A stretch of 40,637 bases of DNA. Origin: Lachnospiraceae bacterium. GTDB taxonomy: Bacteria; Bacillota; Clostridia; Lachnospirales; Lachnospiraceae. Below the pieces are notes generated by a model that searched no databases, was not told where the DNA came from, and saw only the letters and a list, made by a program, of their open reading frames with translations. The stretch is from contig JAUNGG010000034.1 of assembly GCA_030524635.1 (NCBI GenBank), forward strand, positions 1 through 40,637, written 5' to 3'. Both the position numbers and the translations under genes were made by a program. This document shows, in pieces, positions 31,307 through 39,905 of this stretch (position 1 is its first letter; the number at the start of each line of letters is the position of its first letter).

Positions 31307-31338
31307 AAGTACATCGATTTAAGATTGGAGGGAATCTC

Positions 31339-33360
31339 ATGATTTTATCATGCAGCAGCATTCACAAGACGTTCGGCAGTGACACCATACTGGAAAACGT
31401 TTCATTTCACATAGAAGAACACGAGAAGGCAGCCATCGTCGGCATCAACGGAGCCGGGAAATCCACCCTGCTGAAGATCATAATCGGAGAGCTGCCGGCT
31501 GATGGCGGTGAGGTGGTGATATCCAAAGGAAAGACCATCGGCTACCTGGCACAGCACCAGGATCTGGAAAGCTCCCGCACCATCTACCAGGAGGTTTTGG
31601 AGATCAAGCGCCCTATTATCCAGATGGAGGAACGGATCCGTCAGCTGGAGCTTTCAATGAAGGATGCCCAGGGAGATCAGCTGGAGGCCATGCTGTCCGA
31701 ATACAGCCGCTTAAATCACCAGTTTGAGCTGGAAAACGGCTATGCTTATAAAAGTGAGGTCATCGGCGTACTAAAGGGATTGGGCTTTACAGAGGATGAA
31801 TTCCACAAGAAGGTGACCACCTTATCCGGCGGCCAGAAGACCCGTGTTTCCTTAGGACGGCTCCTGCTCTCCAATCCGGACATCATCCTTCTGGACGAGC
31901 CTACCAACCATCTGGACATGGAATCCATTGCCTGGCTGGAAAATTATCTGTTAAACTATAACGGCAGCGTGATCATCGTGGCCCATGACCGGTATTTCTT
32001 AAACCGGGTGGTGAAAAAGGTGATTGAGCTGGACCGCGGACACGCCCAGGTGTATGTGGGCAACTACGATGCCTACAGCCAGAAACGAGCCATGCTGCGC
32101 CAGGCTCAGATGAAGGCTTATCTCAATCAGCAGCAGGAAATCAAACACCAGCAGGAAGTCATCACCAAGCTGAAGTCCTTTAACCGGGAAAAATCCATCA
32201 AGCGGGCAGAAAGCCGGGAAAAGATGCTGGCTAAGATCCAGGTTCTGGATAAGCCTACGGAGGTCAACGATGCCATGTCCATTACCCTGGAGCCGCGTAT
32301 TGAAAGCGGCAATGATGTGCTGACTATCCGGAATTTAGGCAAGTCCTTCGGCGCTTTAAGTCTGTTCCAGCATGTGGATATGGACATTAAGCGGGGCGAG
32401 CGGGTAGCTGTGATCGGAAATAACGGAACCGGGAAGTCCACTCTGTTAAAGATCATTATGGACATGCTGCCGGCTGACACCGGCGAGATCCGGCCAGGCT
32501 CCAAGGTCCATGTAGGCTATTACGATCAGGAGCAGCAGGTGCTCCATATGGAAAAGACGGTATTTGACGAGATCCAGGATGAATATCCCGATATGGACAA
32601 TACCAGAGTGCGGAATGTGCTGGCTGCCTTCCTTTTTACCGGAGATGACGTGTTTAAGCGGATTTCTGACTTAAGCGGCGGCGAGCGGGGCCGTGTCTCC
32701 CTGGCAAAGCTGATGCTGTCAGAAGCAAATTTCCTGATTCTGGATGAGCCTACCAATCATCTGGATATCACCTCCAAGGAGATTCTGGAGGATGCCATCA
32801 ATCACTATACCGGGACCGTTTTATATGTATCTCATGACCGTTATTTTATTAATAAGACCGCTACCAGGATCCTGGAGCTGACCGGGCAGACTTTCATCAA
32901 TTATCTGGGAAATTATGATTATTATCTGGAGAAAAAAGATGAACTGACCAGAGTCTATACCGGCCAGGAAGCCGTTTCCGGCATGGGAACAAAAACAGCC
33001 GGACCGCTGGCCGGGCTGACAGCCTCCTCTTCTGCTTTTCAGGTGGCTTCTGATGGAACTGGAGCCGCAGCTGCAGGAGGCGCCGGAGCAGGCAGCTTAG
33101 ATACAACTGGAAAACTGGACTGGAAGGCGCAGAAGGAGGAGCAGGCCAGACTTCGAAAGCGCCAGAATGACTTAAAAAAGACGGAGGACAGCATTCATAA
33201 GCTGGAAACCAGGAGCGCCGAGATCGATGAACTTCTCACCCAGGAGGAGGTCTACACCAATGTTGCACGGCTGATGGAGCTGAACCGGGAGAAGGAAGGA
33301 ATCGATCAGCAGCTGGAGGAACTTTATGTGATCTGGGAGGAGCTTGCCGAGGAAGAATAA
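31339..33360 (+). CDS. ABC-F family ATP-binding protein
   Basis: The 673-residue protein has two ABC domains and no membrane part. First domain: Walker A GINGAGKST (35-43), LSGGQ (162-166), IILLDEPTNHLD (182-193). An interdomain linker helix pair rich in Gln, Lys and Arg covers about 245-300. Second domain: Walker A GNNGTGKST (360-368), LSGGERGRVS and LILDEPTNHLD. After that comes a Gly/Ala/Thr/Ser linker and a C-terminal coiled coil. ABC-F proteins act on the ribosome in translation control or antibiotic protection; the housekeeping Uup/YdiF type is likelier than a resistance type. The start at 31339 follows TTGGAGGGAATCTC; the ORF extends upstream to 31180 through the repeat. Confidence 0.92.
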   Translation: MILSCSSIHKTFGSDTILENVSFHIEEHEKAAIVGINGAGKSTLLKIIIGELPADGGEVVISKGKTIGYLAQHQDLESSRTIYQEVLEIKRPIIQMEERIRQLELSMKDAQGDQLEAMLSEYSRLNHQFELENGYAYKSEVIGVLKGLGFTEDEFHKKVTTLSGGQKTRVSLGRLLLSNPDIILLDEPTNHLDMESIAWLENYLLNYNGSVIIVAHDRYFLNRVVKKVIELDRGHAQVYVGNYDAYSQKRAMLRQAQMKAYLNQQQEIKHQQEVITKLKSFNREKSIKRAESREKMLAKIQVLDKPTEVNDAMSITLEPRIESGNDVLTIRNLGKSFGALSLFQHVDMDIKRGERVAVIGNNGTGKSTLLKIIMDMLPADTGEIRPGSKVHVGYYDQEQQVLHMEKTVFDEIQDEYPDMDNTRVRNVLAAFLFTGDDVFKRISDLSGGERGRVSLAKLMLSEANFLILDEPTNHLDITSKEILEDAINHYTGTVLYVSHDRYFINKTATRILELTGQTFINYLGNYDYYLEKKDELTRVYTGQEAVSGMGTKTAGPLAGLTASSSAFQVASDGTGAAAAGGAGAGSLDTTGKLDWKAQKEEQARLRKRQNDLKKTEDSIHKLETRSAEIDELLTQEEVYTNVARLMELNREKEGIDQQLEELYVIWEELAEEE

Positions 33361-33409
33361 GCTGGCGGAATCGGCTGCCTTTTGGAATGCTGTCAGAAAG
33401 GAACGGCGT

Positions 33410-33625
33410 ATGGAGAAATTTAGACGGCCTTTGGCGATTATTTGCCTGGTTTTAATGGGGATTTTGATTGTTGGCGCCATTGTTTTGGCGGTGATTGGAA
33501 CGGAGGAAGCAACAAAGCTTTTGATGGCGGACCTGTTCTGCCTGATGGTGGTGCCGGCGGTGTTTTATGGGTATCAGATGTTTTTGAATGGGGTAAAGAG
33601 GAGGCGGGAGGAGGAGAACGAGTAG
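33410..33625 (+). CDS. Small two-helix membrane protein (71 aa)
   Basis: The protein begins MEKFRRPLAIICLVLMGILI and has two hydrophobic helices (about residues 8-29 and 36-57) and a highly charged C-terminus (KRRREEENE). The start at 33410 follows AAAGGAACGGCGT; a longer frame from 33344 overlaps the ABC-F gene. It ends before a strong bidirectional terminator, so it is probably the last gene of the ABC-F transcript. I do not recognise a family; similar short membrane ORFs are common in Clostridia. Confidence 0.65.
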   Translation: MEKFRRPLAIICLVLMGILIVGAIVLAVIGTEEATKLLMADLFCLMVVPAVFYGYQMFLNGVKRRREEENE

Positions 33626-33678
33626 GTTGCACCTCGATTCCGCTTTGCTCCATCTCGGTCGCGGGCCTTCGCCCTATG

Positions 33679-33740
33679 AAAAAAGAAGCCAAGAAGATGC
33701 TTACGTGCAAGCACGATGCCTCTTCTTGGCTTCTTTTTTT
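33679..33740. terminator. Bidirectional terminator between the small membrane protein gene and purA
   Basis: A 19-bp stem (33679-33697 with 33721-33739), with A-run and T-run ends, can stop transcription from both directions. It is 53 bases after the plus-strand gene and 16 bases after the purA stop. Confidence 0.9.
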
Positions 33741-33755
33741 CGCATGGTTCACTGC

Positions 33756-35030
33756 TTAACGCAGGATAATATCATCTCTTCCTGGGCCGTTGGAGACCAT
33801 TGTGATCGGAACTCCGATTTCTTTTTCTACGAATTCAATGTAGTTCCGGCAGTTTTCTGGCAGGTCTTCGTATTTCTTGATTCCGCGGATATCGCACTTC
33901 CAGCCTGGTAAGGTGGTGAGAACTGGCTTTGCCTTCTCTAATTTCACGGTAGCTGGGAAATTCTTTGTCACTTCTCCGTCGATCTCGTAGCCAACGCATA
34001 CCGGGATCTCATCTAAGTAGCCTAATACATCCAGTACGGTGAAGGCAACCTCAGTAGCGCCCTGAATACGGCAGCCATAGCGGGTTGCAACGGCATCGAA
34101 CCAGCCCATACGTCTTGGACGTCCGGTGGTGGCGCCGAATTCGCCGCCGTCTCCGCCTCTGCGGCGAAGCTCATCTGCCTGGTCACCGAAGATCTCGCTG
34201 ACGAATGCGCCTGCTCCTACTGCACTGGAGTAAGCCTTTACTACGGTAATAATATCCTTGATCTCGTAAGGCGGAATTCCTGCTCCGATAGCGCCGTAGG
34301 CAGCTAATGTAGAGGAGGAGGTAACCATCGGATAGATACCATGGTCGGTATCCTTTAAGGAGCCTAACTGTCCTTCTAACAGGATGGTCTTTCCTTCCTG
34401 AATCGCATCATGCAGATATGATGATACGTCACATACATATGGTGCGATCATATCGCGGTACTGATGGCAGGTCTCCAAAAGCTCCTCTGGATCAAGAAGC
34501 GGCTTATGGTATAAATGCTCCAGCAGCACGTTCTTCGTCTCGCAGATTCTCTCCACCTTCTCTTTGATCACATCGTCATCAAACAGCTCGCTTACCTGGA
34601 TGCCGATCTTGGCATATTTATCTGAATAAAATGGCGCGATACCGGATTTGGTGGATCCAAATGACTTTCCTGCCAGACGTGCTTCCTCATAGGTATCAAA
34701 TAATACATGATACGGCATCAGGATCTGCGCCCTGTCTGAAACCAGGATATGGGGCTTCGGAACACCACGCTCCACAATAGAATTAATCTCCTTGATCAAA
34801 TACGGGATATTTAACGCCACACCATTGCCGATAATGCTGGTAGTATGATCGTAAAATACACCGGATGGTAGTAAATGAAGAGCGAATTTTCCATAATTAT
34901 TGATGATCGTATGACCGGCATTGCTTCCGCCCTGGAACCGGACAATGATATCAGATTCTTTCGCAAGCATATCGGTTATTTTTCCCTTGCCTTCGTCTCC
35001 CCAGTTAGCACCAACGATAGCTCGAACCAT
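33756..35030 (-). CDS. purA: Adenylosuccinate synthetase
   Basis: The 424-residue enzyme joins IMP and aspartate using GTP, the first step from IMP to AMP. It shows the P-loop-like IVGANWGDEGKGKITDML, GGSNAGHTI, LPSGVFYD, FGSTKSGIAPFYSDKYAKIG, LEGQLGSLKDTDHGIYPMVT and TTGRPRRMGWFDAVATRYG. The start at 35030 follows AAAGGAGGAAATATA. It is the last gene of the minus-strand pur group; a 211-base gap with a possible promoter and one dispersed repeat separates it from purB, so it may also be expressed alone. Confidence 0.95.
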   Translation of the reverse strand: MVRAIVGANWGDEGKGKITDMLAKESDIIVRFQGGSNAGHTIINNYGKFALHLLPSGVFYDHTTSIIGNGVALNIPYLIKEINSIVERGVPKPHILVSDRAQILMPYHVLFDTYEEARLAGKSFGSTKSGIAPFYSDKYAKIGIQVSELFDDDVIKEKVERICETKNVLLEHLYHKPLLDPEELLETCHQYRDMIAPYVCDVSSYLHDAIQEGKTILLEGQLGSLKDTDHGIYPMVTSSSTLAAYGAIGAGIPPYEIKDIITVVKAYSSAVGAGAFVSEIFGDQADELRRRGGDGGEFGATTGRPRRMGWFDAVATRYGCRIQGATEVAFTVLDVLGYLDEIPVCVGYEIDGEVTKNFPATVKLEKAKPVLTTLPGWKCDIRGIKKYEDLPENCRNYIEFVEKEIGVPITMVSNGPGRDDIILR

Positions 35031-35113
35031 TATATTTCCTCCTTTGGGATTATCCCACAGCACTTTTCTCGCAGTGATCAGAAACATTTTCTGACAACCG
35101 CGTTTCTCTTACT

Positions 35114-35140
35114 GTAACGGTTCAGTACCCTCACAGCAAC
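35114..35140 (+). repeat. Dispersed palindromic repeat, copy 6
   Basis: GTAACGGT (35114-35121) then TCAGTACCCTC then ACAGCAAC. The loop is conserved; the right arm has decayed. It lies in the purB-purA gap. Confidence 0.55.
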
Positions 35141-35153
35141 TTCTCACTATACT

Positions 35154-35182
35154 AATTTACACCAAATTTCGTCATAAGTAAA
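35154..35182 (-). promoter_or_regulatory. Possible purA promoter
   Basis: On the minus strand TTTACT (35177-35182) and TAAATT (35154-35159) have 17-base spacing, 124 bases upstream of purA. The hexamers are moderate matches in an AT-rich stretch. Confidence 0.4.
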
Positions 35183-35241
35183 GTAGTTGTTTATTATATT
35201 GGCGATAAATCCTGTTAATTATGCTTATAATGCTGTTTGGG

Positions 35242-36672
35242 CTATACATTGATCTCAGCTGTCATACCAAGAATCTCTTTATTTGCCTCCAGAATCGGAT
35301 GGATCACCTCATCCAGGAATTCCTCCACCTGTTTGGGAGCACGGCCCACATATTTTTTCGGGTCCATAGTTTTCTTTAACTCATCCAGGCTCAGATTAAA
35401 TGCAGGATCCGCTGCAATCAGCTCCAGAAGATTGTTGTCGCCGCCGTTTACCTTCACATTCTTTCCTGCTTCCATGGAAAGGGTGCGGATCCGCTCATGA
35501 AGCTCCTGACGGTCGCCGCCGGCCTTCACTGCATCCATCATAATATTCTCCGTGGCCATAAATGGAAGCTCTGCCATCATGTGCTTCTCGATTACCTTTG
35601 GATATACTACCAGGCCGTCTACCACATTCAGGTACAGGTCCAGAATACCGTCAATAGCCAGGAAGCCTTCTGGTACGGATAACCGCTTATTGGCAGAGTC
35701 ATCCAGGGTACGCTCAAACCACTGGGTAGAAGCAACCAGCATTGGATTCATCACATCTGACATTACATAGTTGGACAGGGATGCGATCCGCTCACTTCTC
35801 ATGGGATTTCTCTTGTATGCCATAGCGGAGGAGCCGATCTGGTTCTTCTCAAACGGCTCTTCCACTTCCTTTAAATGCTGAAGAAGGCGGATATCATTGG
35901 AGAACTTGTGAGCACTCTGGGCGATTCCGGCTAATACAGAGAGAACACGGCTGTCCATCTTTCTGGAATAGGTCTGACCGGATACCGGGAAGCATCCGTC
36001 AAATCCCATCTTCTCTGCGATCATCTGGTCTGCTCTGCGGCATTTCTCATGGTCGCCGTCAAACAACTCCAGGAAGCTGGCCTGGGTTCCGGTAGTTCCC
36101 TTGGAGCCTAACAGCTTCATGGTAGACAGAACGTACTCCAGATCTTCCAGATCCAGCTTTAACTCCATCAGCCACAGAGTTGCCCGCTTGCCTACGGTAG
36201 TAGGCTGTGCCGGCTGGAAATGGGTGAACGCTAAAGTGGGCTGATCCTTATACGTATCTGCAAACTTTGCCAGCTCTGCCATCACATTCAAAAGCTTCTT
36301 CCTTACCAGGCGAAGGGCCTCTGTCATGATGATAATGTCAGTATTGTCTCCTACGTAGCAGGAGGTGGCGCCTAAATGGATGATGCCCTTAGCCTTGGGA
36401 CACTGAACGCCGTAAGCATATACATGAGACATTACATCGTGACGCACCAGACGCTCTCTCTCCTTTGCCACCTCGTAGTTGATGTCCTCTGCATGAGCCT
36501 TTAACTCCTGGATCTGCTCATCAGTAATGGGAAGGCCCAGCTCCTTTTCCGTTTCTGCCAGTGCGATCCACAGCTTCCTCCAGGTTCTGAATTTCTTGTC
36601 CGGAGAAAAGATGTACTGCATTTCCCGGCTGGCATAGCGCTCAGAAAGAGGGCTTACATATCTGTCGTTCAT
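35242..36672 (-). CDS. purB: Adenylosuccinate lyase
   Basis: The 476-residue enzyme cleaves adenylosuccinate to AMP and SAICAR to AICAR. The family signature SSAMAYKRNPMRSERIASLS is present, with HLGATSCYVGDNTDIIIMTE, FTHFQPAQPTTVGKRATLW (catalytic His) and TGTQASFLELFDGD. The length fits the longer, eukaryote-like PurB type of some Clostridia. The start follows GGAGGTTACCC. It lies 51 bases after purF and probably shares its transcript. Confidence 0.95.
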   Translation of the reverse strand: MNDRYVSPLSERYASREMQYIFSPDKKFRTWRKLWIALAETEKELGLPITDEQIQELKAHAEDINYEVAKERERLVRHDVMSHVYAYGVQCPKAKGIIHLGATSCYVGDNTDIIIMTEALRLVRKKLLNVMAELAKFADTYKDQPTLAFTHFQPAQPTTVGKRATLWLMELKLDLEDLEYVLSTMKLLGSKGTTGTQASFLELFDGDHEKCRRADQMIAEKMGFDGCFPVSGQTYSRKMDSRVLSVLAGIAQSAHKFSNDIRLLQHLKEVEEPFEKNQIGSSAMAYKRNPMRSERIASLSNYVMSDVMNPMLVASTQWFERTLDDSANKRLSVPEGFLAIDGILDLYLNVVDGLVVYPKVIEKHMMAELPFMATENIMMDAVKAGGDRQELHERIRTLSMEAGKNVKVNGGDNNLLELIAADPAFNLSLDELKKTMDPKKYVGRAPKQVEEFLDEVIHPILEANKEILGMTAEINV

Positions 36673-36723
36673 GGGTAACCTCCGTATCTCTCTATTATCT
36701 ATTATTTCGTTGTTTGTTTCCGT

Positions 36724-38163
36724 TTACTTTGCATATTCGCCGCGGATATCCTCGGTGGGCGGCTCGATCGGGTAATCACCGGAAAAGCATGCCCTGCAGA
36801 TGGGCAGTCCTTCTGCCATCTCAGACAGCCGGTGCATCTCCAGATAAGCCAGGGAATCTGCACCGATGATTTGACGGATCTCTTCTATCGTCCTTCCATG
36901 GGCAATCAGCTGCTCTTCACATGGAATATCCGTTCCAAAATAGCAAGGATGAAGGAATGGGGGCGCACTGACCTTGACATGTACTTCCTTGGCCCCTGCC
37001 TCCCGCAGCATATTTACAATCAGGGCGCTGGTGGTGCCGCGGACAATGGAATCGTCGATCATGATGACCCGCTTTCCGGCCACAGCCTCCTTAAGGACGT
37101 TCAGCTTGATCCGGACAGCCGACTCCCGGCTGCTCTGCTTCGGCTTGATAAAGGTTCTTCCTACATAGGAATTTTTTACAAAAGCCGTGCCGTAAGGGAT
37201 CCCGGATTCCATGGAATATCCTAGGGCAGCTGCATTTCCGGACTCCGGGACTCCCACTACAAGATCAGCCTCCACCGGGGAATCCTTTGCCAGACATCTG
37301 CCGGCATAAATCCGGGAATGGTATACGCTGACACCATCGAACACGCTGTCCGGTCTGGCAAAATAAATATATTCAAAGACGCATCTTGCCTGTTTTTTCG
37401 GATCCGGCAGGCACATGGTCTTATTCGAGCAGATGCCTTCCTTGGTAATCGTTACGATCTCTCCCGGCTCCACATCGCGGACAAATTCTGCGCCGATGGT
37501 ATCCAAGGCGCAGGTCTCAGAAACCAGGATATAGGCATTGTCCCGCTTTCCGATGCAGAGAGGCTTAAAACCGAAGGGATCTCTGGCTCCGATCAGCTTA
37601 CGGGGGCTCATGATCACCAGGGCATAGGCTCCTTTAATCTTTTTCATGGCATTGGCCACTGCCTCTTCAACGGACCTTGTCTTGACCCGCTCTCTTGCAA
37701 TGTGATAAGCGATCACTTCAGAATCGATGGTGGTCTGGAAAATCGCTCCGGTGTACTCCAACTCGTGACGCAGCTCCGGCGCGTTGACCAGATTGCCGTT
37801 GTGGGCTAATGCCAGGGTTCCTTTTACATAATTTAATACAAGCGGCTGGGCATTCTCCCGGGTGGAGCTGCCTGCCGTGGAGTAGCGCACATGGCCCACT
37901 CCAATATTGCCGTGAAGACTTTCCAAGGTGTCCGGGGTAAACACCTCGTTGCACAGGCCCATGCCCTTGTGGGTGCTGACCTTGCCCTTCGGCCCTTGAG
38001 TATCGCTGACTGCGATACCGCAGCTTTCCTGTCCTCTGTGCTGCAGAGCGAAAAGCCCGTAATAAATGGTAGAAGCCACGTCACTGCCGTCAAAATCATA
38101 CATGCCCATGACGCCGCATTCTTCGTGAAGCACATCCTCAAGTTCAAAATCTAAGTGATTCAT
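36724..38163 (-). CDS. purF: Amidophosphoribosyltransferase (Fe-S type)
   Basis: The 479-residue enzyme makes phosphoribosylamine from PRPP and glutamine, the first purine step. The propeptide precedes the nucleophile Cys16 (LHEECGVMG). GHVRYSTAG, LAHNGNLVN and RDPFGFKPL are glutaminase motifs, and VIMIDDSIVRGTTS (366-379) binds PRPP. C261, C407, C456 and C459 (ending PICRACF) match the four ligands of the [4Fe-4S] cluster in the Bacillus subtilis enzyme, so this is the oxygen-sensitive type. It lies 200 bases downstream of purC; the ribosome binding site AAAGGTACGAGATCA is present but weaker than others here. Confidence 0.95.
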   Translation of the reverse strand: MNHLDFELEDVLHEECGVMGMYDFDGSDVASTIYYGLFALQHRGQESCGIAVSDTQGPKGKVSTHKGMGLCNEVFTPDTLESLHGNIGVGHVRYSTAGSSTRENAQPLVLNYVKGTLALAHNGNLVNAPELRHELEYTGAIFQTTIDSEVIAYHIARERVKTRSVEEAVANAMKKIKGAYALVIMSPRKLIGARDPFGFKPLCIGKRDNAYILVSETCALDTIGAEFVRDVEPGEIVTITKEGICSNKTMCLPDPKKQARCVFEYIYFARPDSVFDGVSVYHSRIYAGRCLAKDSPVEADLVVGVPESGNAAALGYSMESGIPYGTAFVKNSYVGRTFIKPKQSSRESAVRIKLNVLKEAVAGKRVIMIDDSIVRGTTSALIVNMLREAGAKEVHVKVSAPPFLHPCYFGTDIPCEEQLIAHGRTIEEIRQIIGADSLAYLEMHRLSEMAEGLPICRACFSGDYPIEPPTEDIRGEYAK

Positions 38164-38310
38164 TGATCTCGTACCTTTCTTTCGGTCCGGTACACGTACT
38201 TAAAAAGGTGGGAATGAAAGCAACTGTTCTGTAATTTGCAACGATAAGGGGATGAACCGTCACTTTCTGAAAACATGTACCGGTTGGGTTGGGGGATAAT
38301 GGTACTATTT

Positions 38311-38342
38311 TGCTGCAGCCCGGTCAAACGCAAGCTGCAGCA
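38311..38342 (-). repeat. Hairpin in the purC-purF gap
   Basis: TGCTGCAGC (38311-38319) and GCTGCAGCA (38334-38342) form a 9-bp stem with a 14-base loop just after the purC stop. No T-run follows on the minus strand. It could be a partial attenuator or processing site. The rest of the 200-base gap shows no ORF or clear promoter. Confidence 0.6.
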
Positions 38343-38363
38343 GAATCTGTTTTCTGACTTTAT

Positions 38364-39074
38364 TTACTTGTCAATGCCTAAACGGCGGAATACTTCCTGG
38401 TAAGCATCCTCAACGTTGCCTAAATCCCGGCGGAAACGATCCTTATCCAGCTTCTCATGGGTATCCTTATCCCACAGACGGCAGGTATCCGGAGAAACCT
38501 CATCAGCCAGGATGATCTGTCCATGGTAACGGCCAAACTCGATCTTAAAGTCGATCAGCTCAATGTTCAGAGATGCAAAATACTCCTGCATTACTTCATT
38601 TACCTGGAACGCATACTTGGTGATAGCATCGATCTCCTCCTGGGTAGCCAGGCCTAATGCCAGTGCATAGTACCGGTTGATAAATGGATCGCCTAAATCA
38701 TCATTCTTATAGCTAAACTCCAGAGTAGGCTGCAGGAACTTGATTCCCTCTTCCATACCCATCTTCTTTGCGAAGCTTCCTGCGGAGAAGTTGCGGATGA
38801 TTACCTCCAATGGGACGATCTCAACCTTCTTAACAGCAGTCTCCCGGTCATTTAACTCCTCAACCAGATGAGTCGGAACGCCTTTCTCCTCCAGCTTCTT
38901 GAAGATGTAGTTGGTCATGCGGTTGTTGATAGCGCCTTTTCCTACGATGGTACCCTTCTTTAAGCCGTTGAATGCGGTAGCATCATCCTTATAAGAAACG
39001 ATTAATACATCAGGATCCTCAGTTGTATAAACCTTCTTTGCTTTTCCTTCATACAGTAATTCTTTCTTTTCCAT
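38364..39074 (-). CDS. purC: SAICAR synthetase (phosphoribosylaminoimidazole-succinocarboxamide synthase)
   Basis: The 236-residue enzyme condenses CAIR with aspartate using ATP. ELLYEGKAKKVYTTEDPDVL, VSYKDDATAFNGLKKGTI, GKGAINNRMTNYIFKKLEEK, VIIRNFSAGSFAKKMGMEEG, LIDFKIEFG and LADEVSPDTCRLWDKDT cover all family motifs. The length is standard. The start is 39074; the purine-rich AAAGGA lies about 13 bases upstream, slightly far. It is the first gene of the minus-strand pur group, with its own promoter at 39146-39174. Confidence 0.95.
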   Translation of the reverse strand: MEKKELLYEGKAKKVYTTEDPDVLIVSYKDDATAFNGLKKGTIVGKGAINNRMTNYIFKKLEEKGVPTHLVEELNDRETAVKKVEIVPLEVIIRNFSAGSFAKKMGMEEGIKFLQPTLEFSYKNDDLGDPFINRYYALALGLATQEEIDAITKYAFQVNEVMQEYFASLNIELIDFKIEFGRYHGQIILADEVSPDTCRLWDKDTHEKLDKDRFRRDLGNVEDAYQEVFRRLGIDK

Positions 39075-39145
39075 GGTATTCCACTTATCCTTTCCTCTTT
39101 GAGATTTATAAGTTTTTGATATAAAAGAACACTATTTCAGTAGAA

Positions 39146-39174
39146 ATTATAATACACTGGTCTGTCAATTACAA
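39146..39174 (-). promoter_or_regulatory. purC promoter
   Basis: On the minus strand TTGTAA (39169-39174) and a perfect TATAAT (39146-39151) have 17-base spacing. The leader to purC is only about 65 bases, leaving no room for a purine riboswitch. Confidence 0.7.
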
Positions 39175-39235
39175 TAGGTTTTTCTATTAATTTCTCTAAT
39201 GAATGTTAATTGTGTTACGGTTCCATTCCGGCCAA

Positions 39236-39649
39236 TCACTTCTGCTCCTCCACAAGTCTCTGCTTCTCCCGAAAAATTGTAACCTTTCCATCTCGGACCC
39301 GGATCTGAACACCAAACAATTCCCGTTCCCATCCATCTCCGTTCCAAAATTCCTCTAATTCGAAAGGGCCCTCCTCTCCCAATTCCTCATAAATCTGTTC
39401 CGTCTGCCCTTCCTGAACCTGGATGGTGTGATACAGCAGCTGCCAGCTCATCCACACAGCCGCACTGCCGCATAAAAGCCACAAAAGCCTGCAAAGCAGT
39501 CTGACCACTGCAGGCCGAAAGGACAGCCGTCTGCCCCGCTCCTCCCGCCGGATAGCAGCTGCAAACCACCTGCCTTTCGCTTTCCTGGCTCTCCAGTTAA
39601 ATTGATTTCGATGCCATTCCTTTGACAGGCTTATTCTCTGGCTGATCAT
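39236..39649 (-). CDS. Small single-pass membrane protein of unknown function (137 aa)
   Basis: The first 48 residues are very basic (WHRNQFNWRARKAKGRWFAA, RREERGRR). One hydrophobic segment follows (about 49-72, LLCRLLWLLCGSAAVWMSWQ). The rest is acidic and polar (GQTEQIYEELGEEGPFELEE) and ends with a short strand-like VQIRVRDGKVTIFRE. By charge the C-terminus faces outside. The start follows AGGAGGGAAGCAGGG, a strong site, which supports a real gene. No family recognised. It is upstream of and codirectional with purC but separated by the purC promoter. Confidence 0.6.
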   Translation of the reverse strand: MISQRISLSKEWHRNQFNWRARKAKGRWFAAAIRREERGRRLSFRPAVVRLLCRLLWLLCGSAAVWMSWQLLYHTIQVQEGQTEQIYEELGEEGPFELEEFWNGDGWERELFGVQIRVRDGKVTIFREKQRLVEEQK

Positions 39650-39905
39650 CCCTGCTTCCCTCCTCTCCCGCTTTAGACTTTCCTGCCCTCTGCTCTAAGA
39701 GTGCCGTATTGATTCCCGATTTTTCTATCATTCATTATACTGAACTGCGTATGATTTTGCAATATTTTACAATATTTCTTCTGGACAGGATTGAGAACTT
39801 ATGATATATTGTATATGTAAATATTTTCCATTTTTCCAATGATTCTACTTTTTTTCCAATTGTCATCTGAACTCTCATGAACTATAATAGAAAGGAGATC
39901 ACGAA

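Noticed and set aside
31065-31338. Rex-binding box in the rex/ABC-F intergenic region
   Set aside because: Looked for TTGTTAA-TTAACAA; only partial matches such as CTGTTAAAT near 31088, too weak to call.
4067-35140. CRISPR array
   Set aside because: The repeated palindromes are isolated, many kilobases apart, with no spacers of regular length and no cas genes.
39075-39235. Purine riboswitch before purC
   Set aside because: The leader after the promoter is too short and no three-stem junction is readable.
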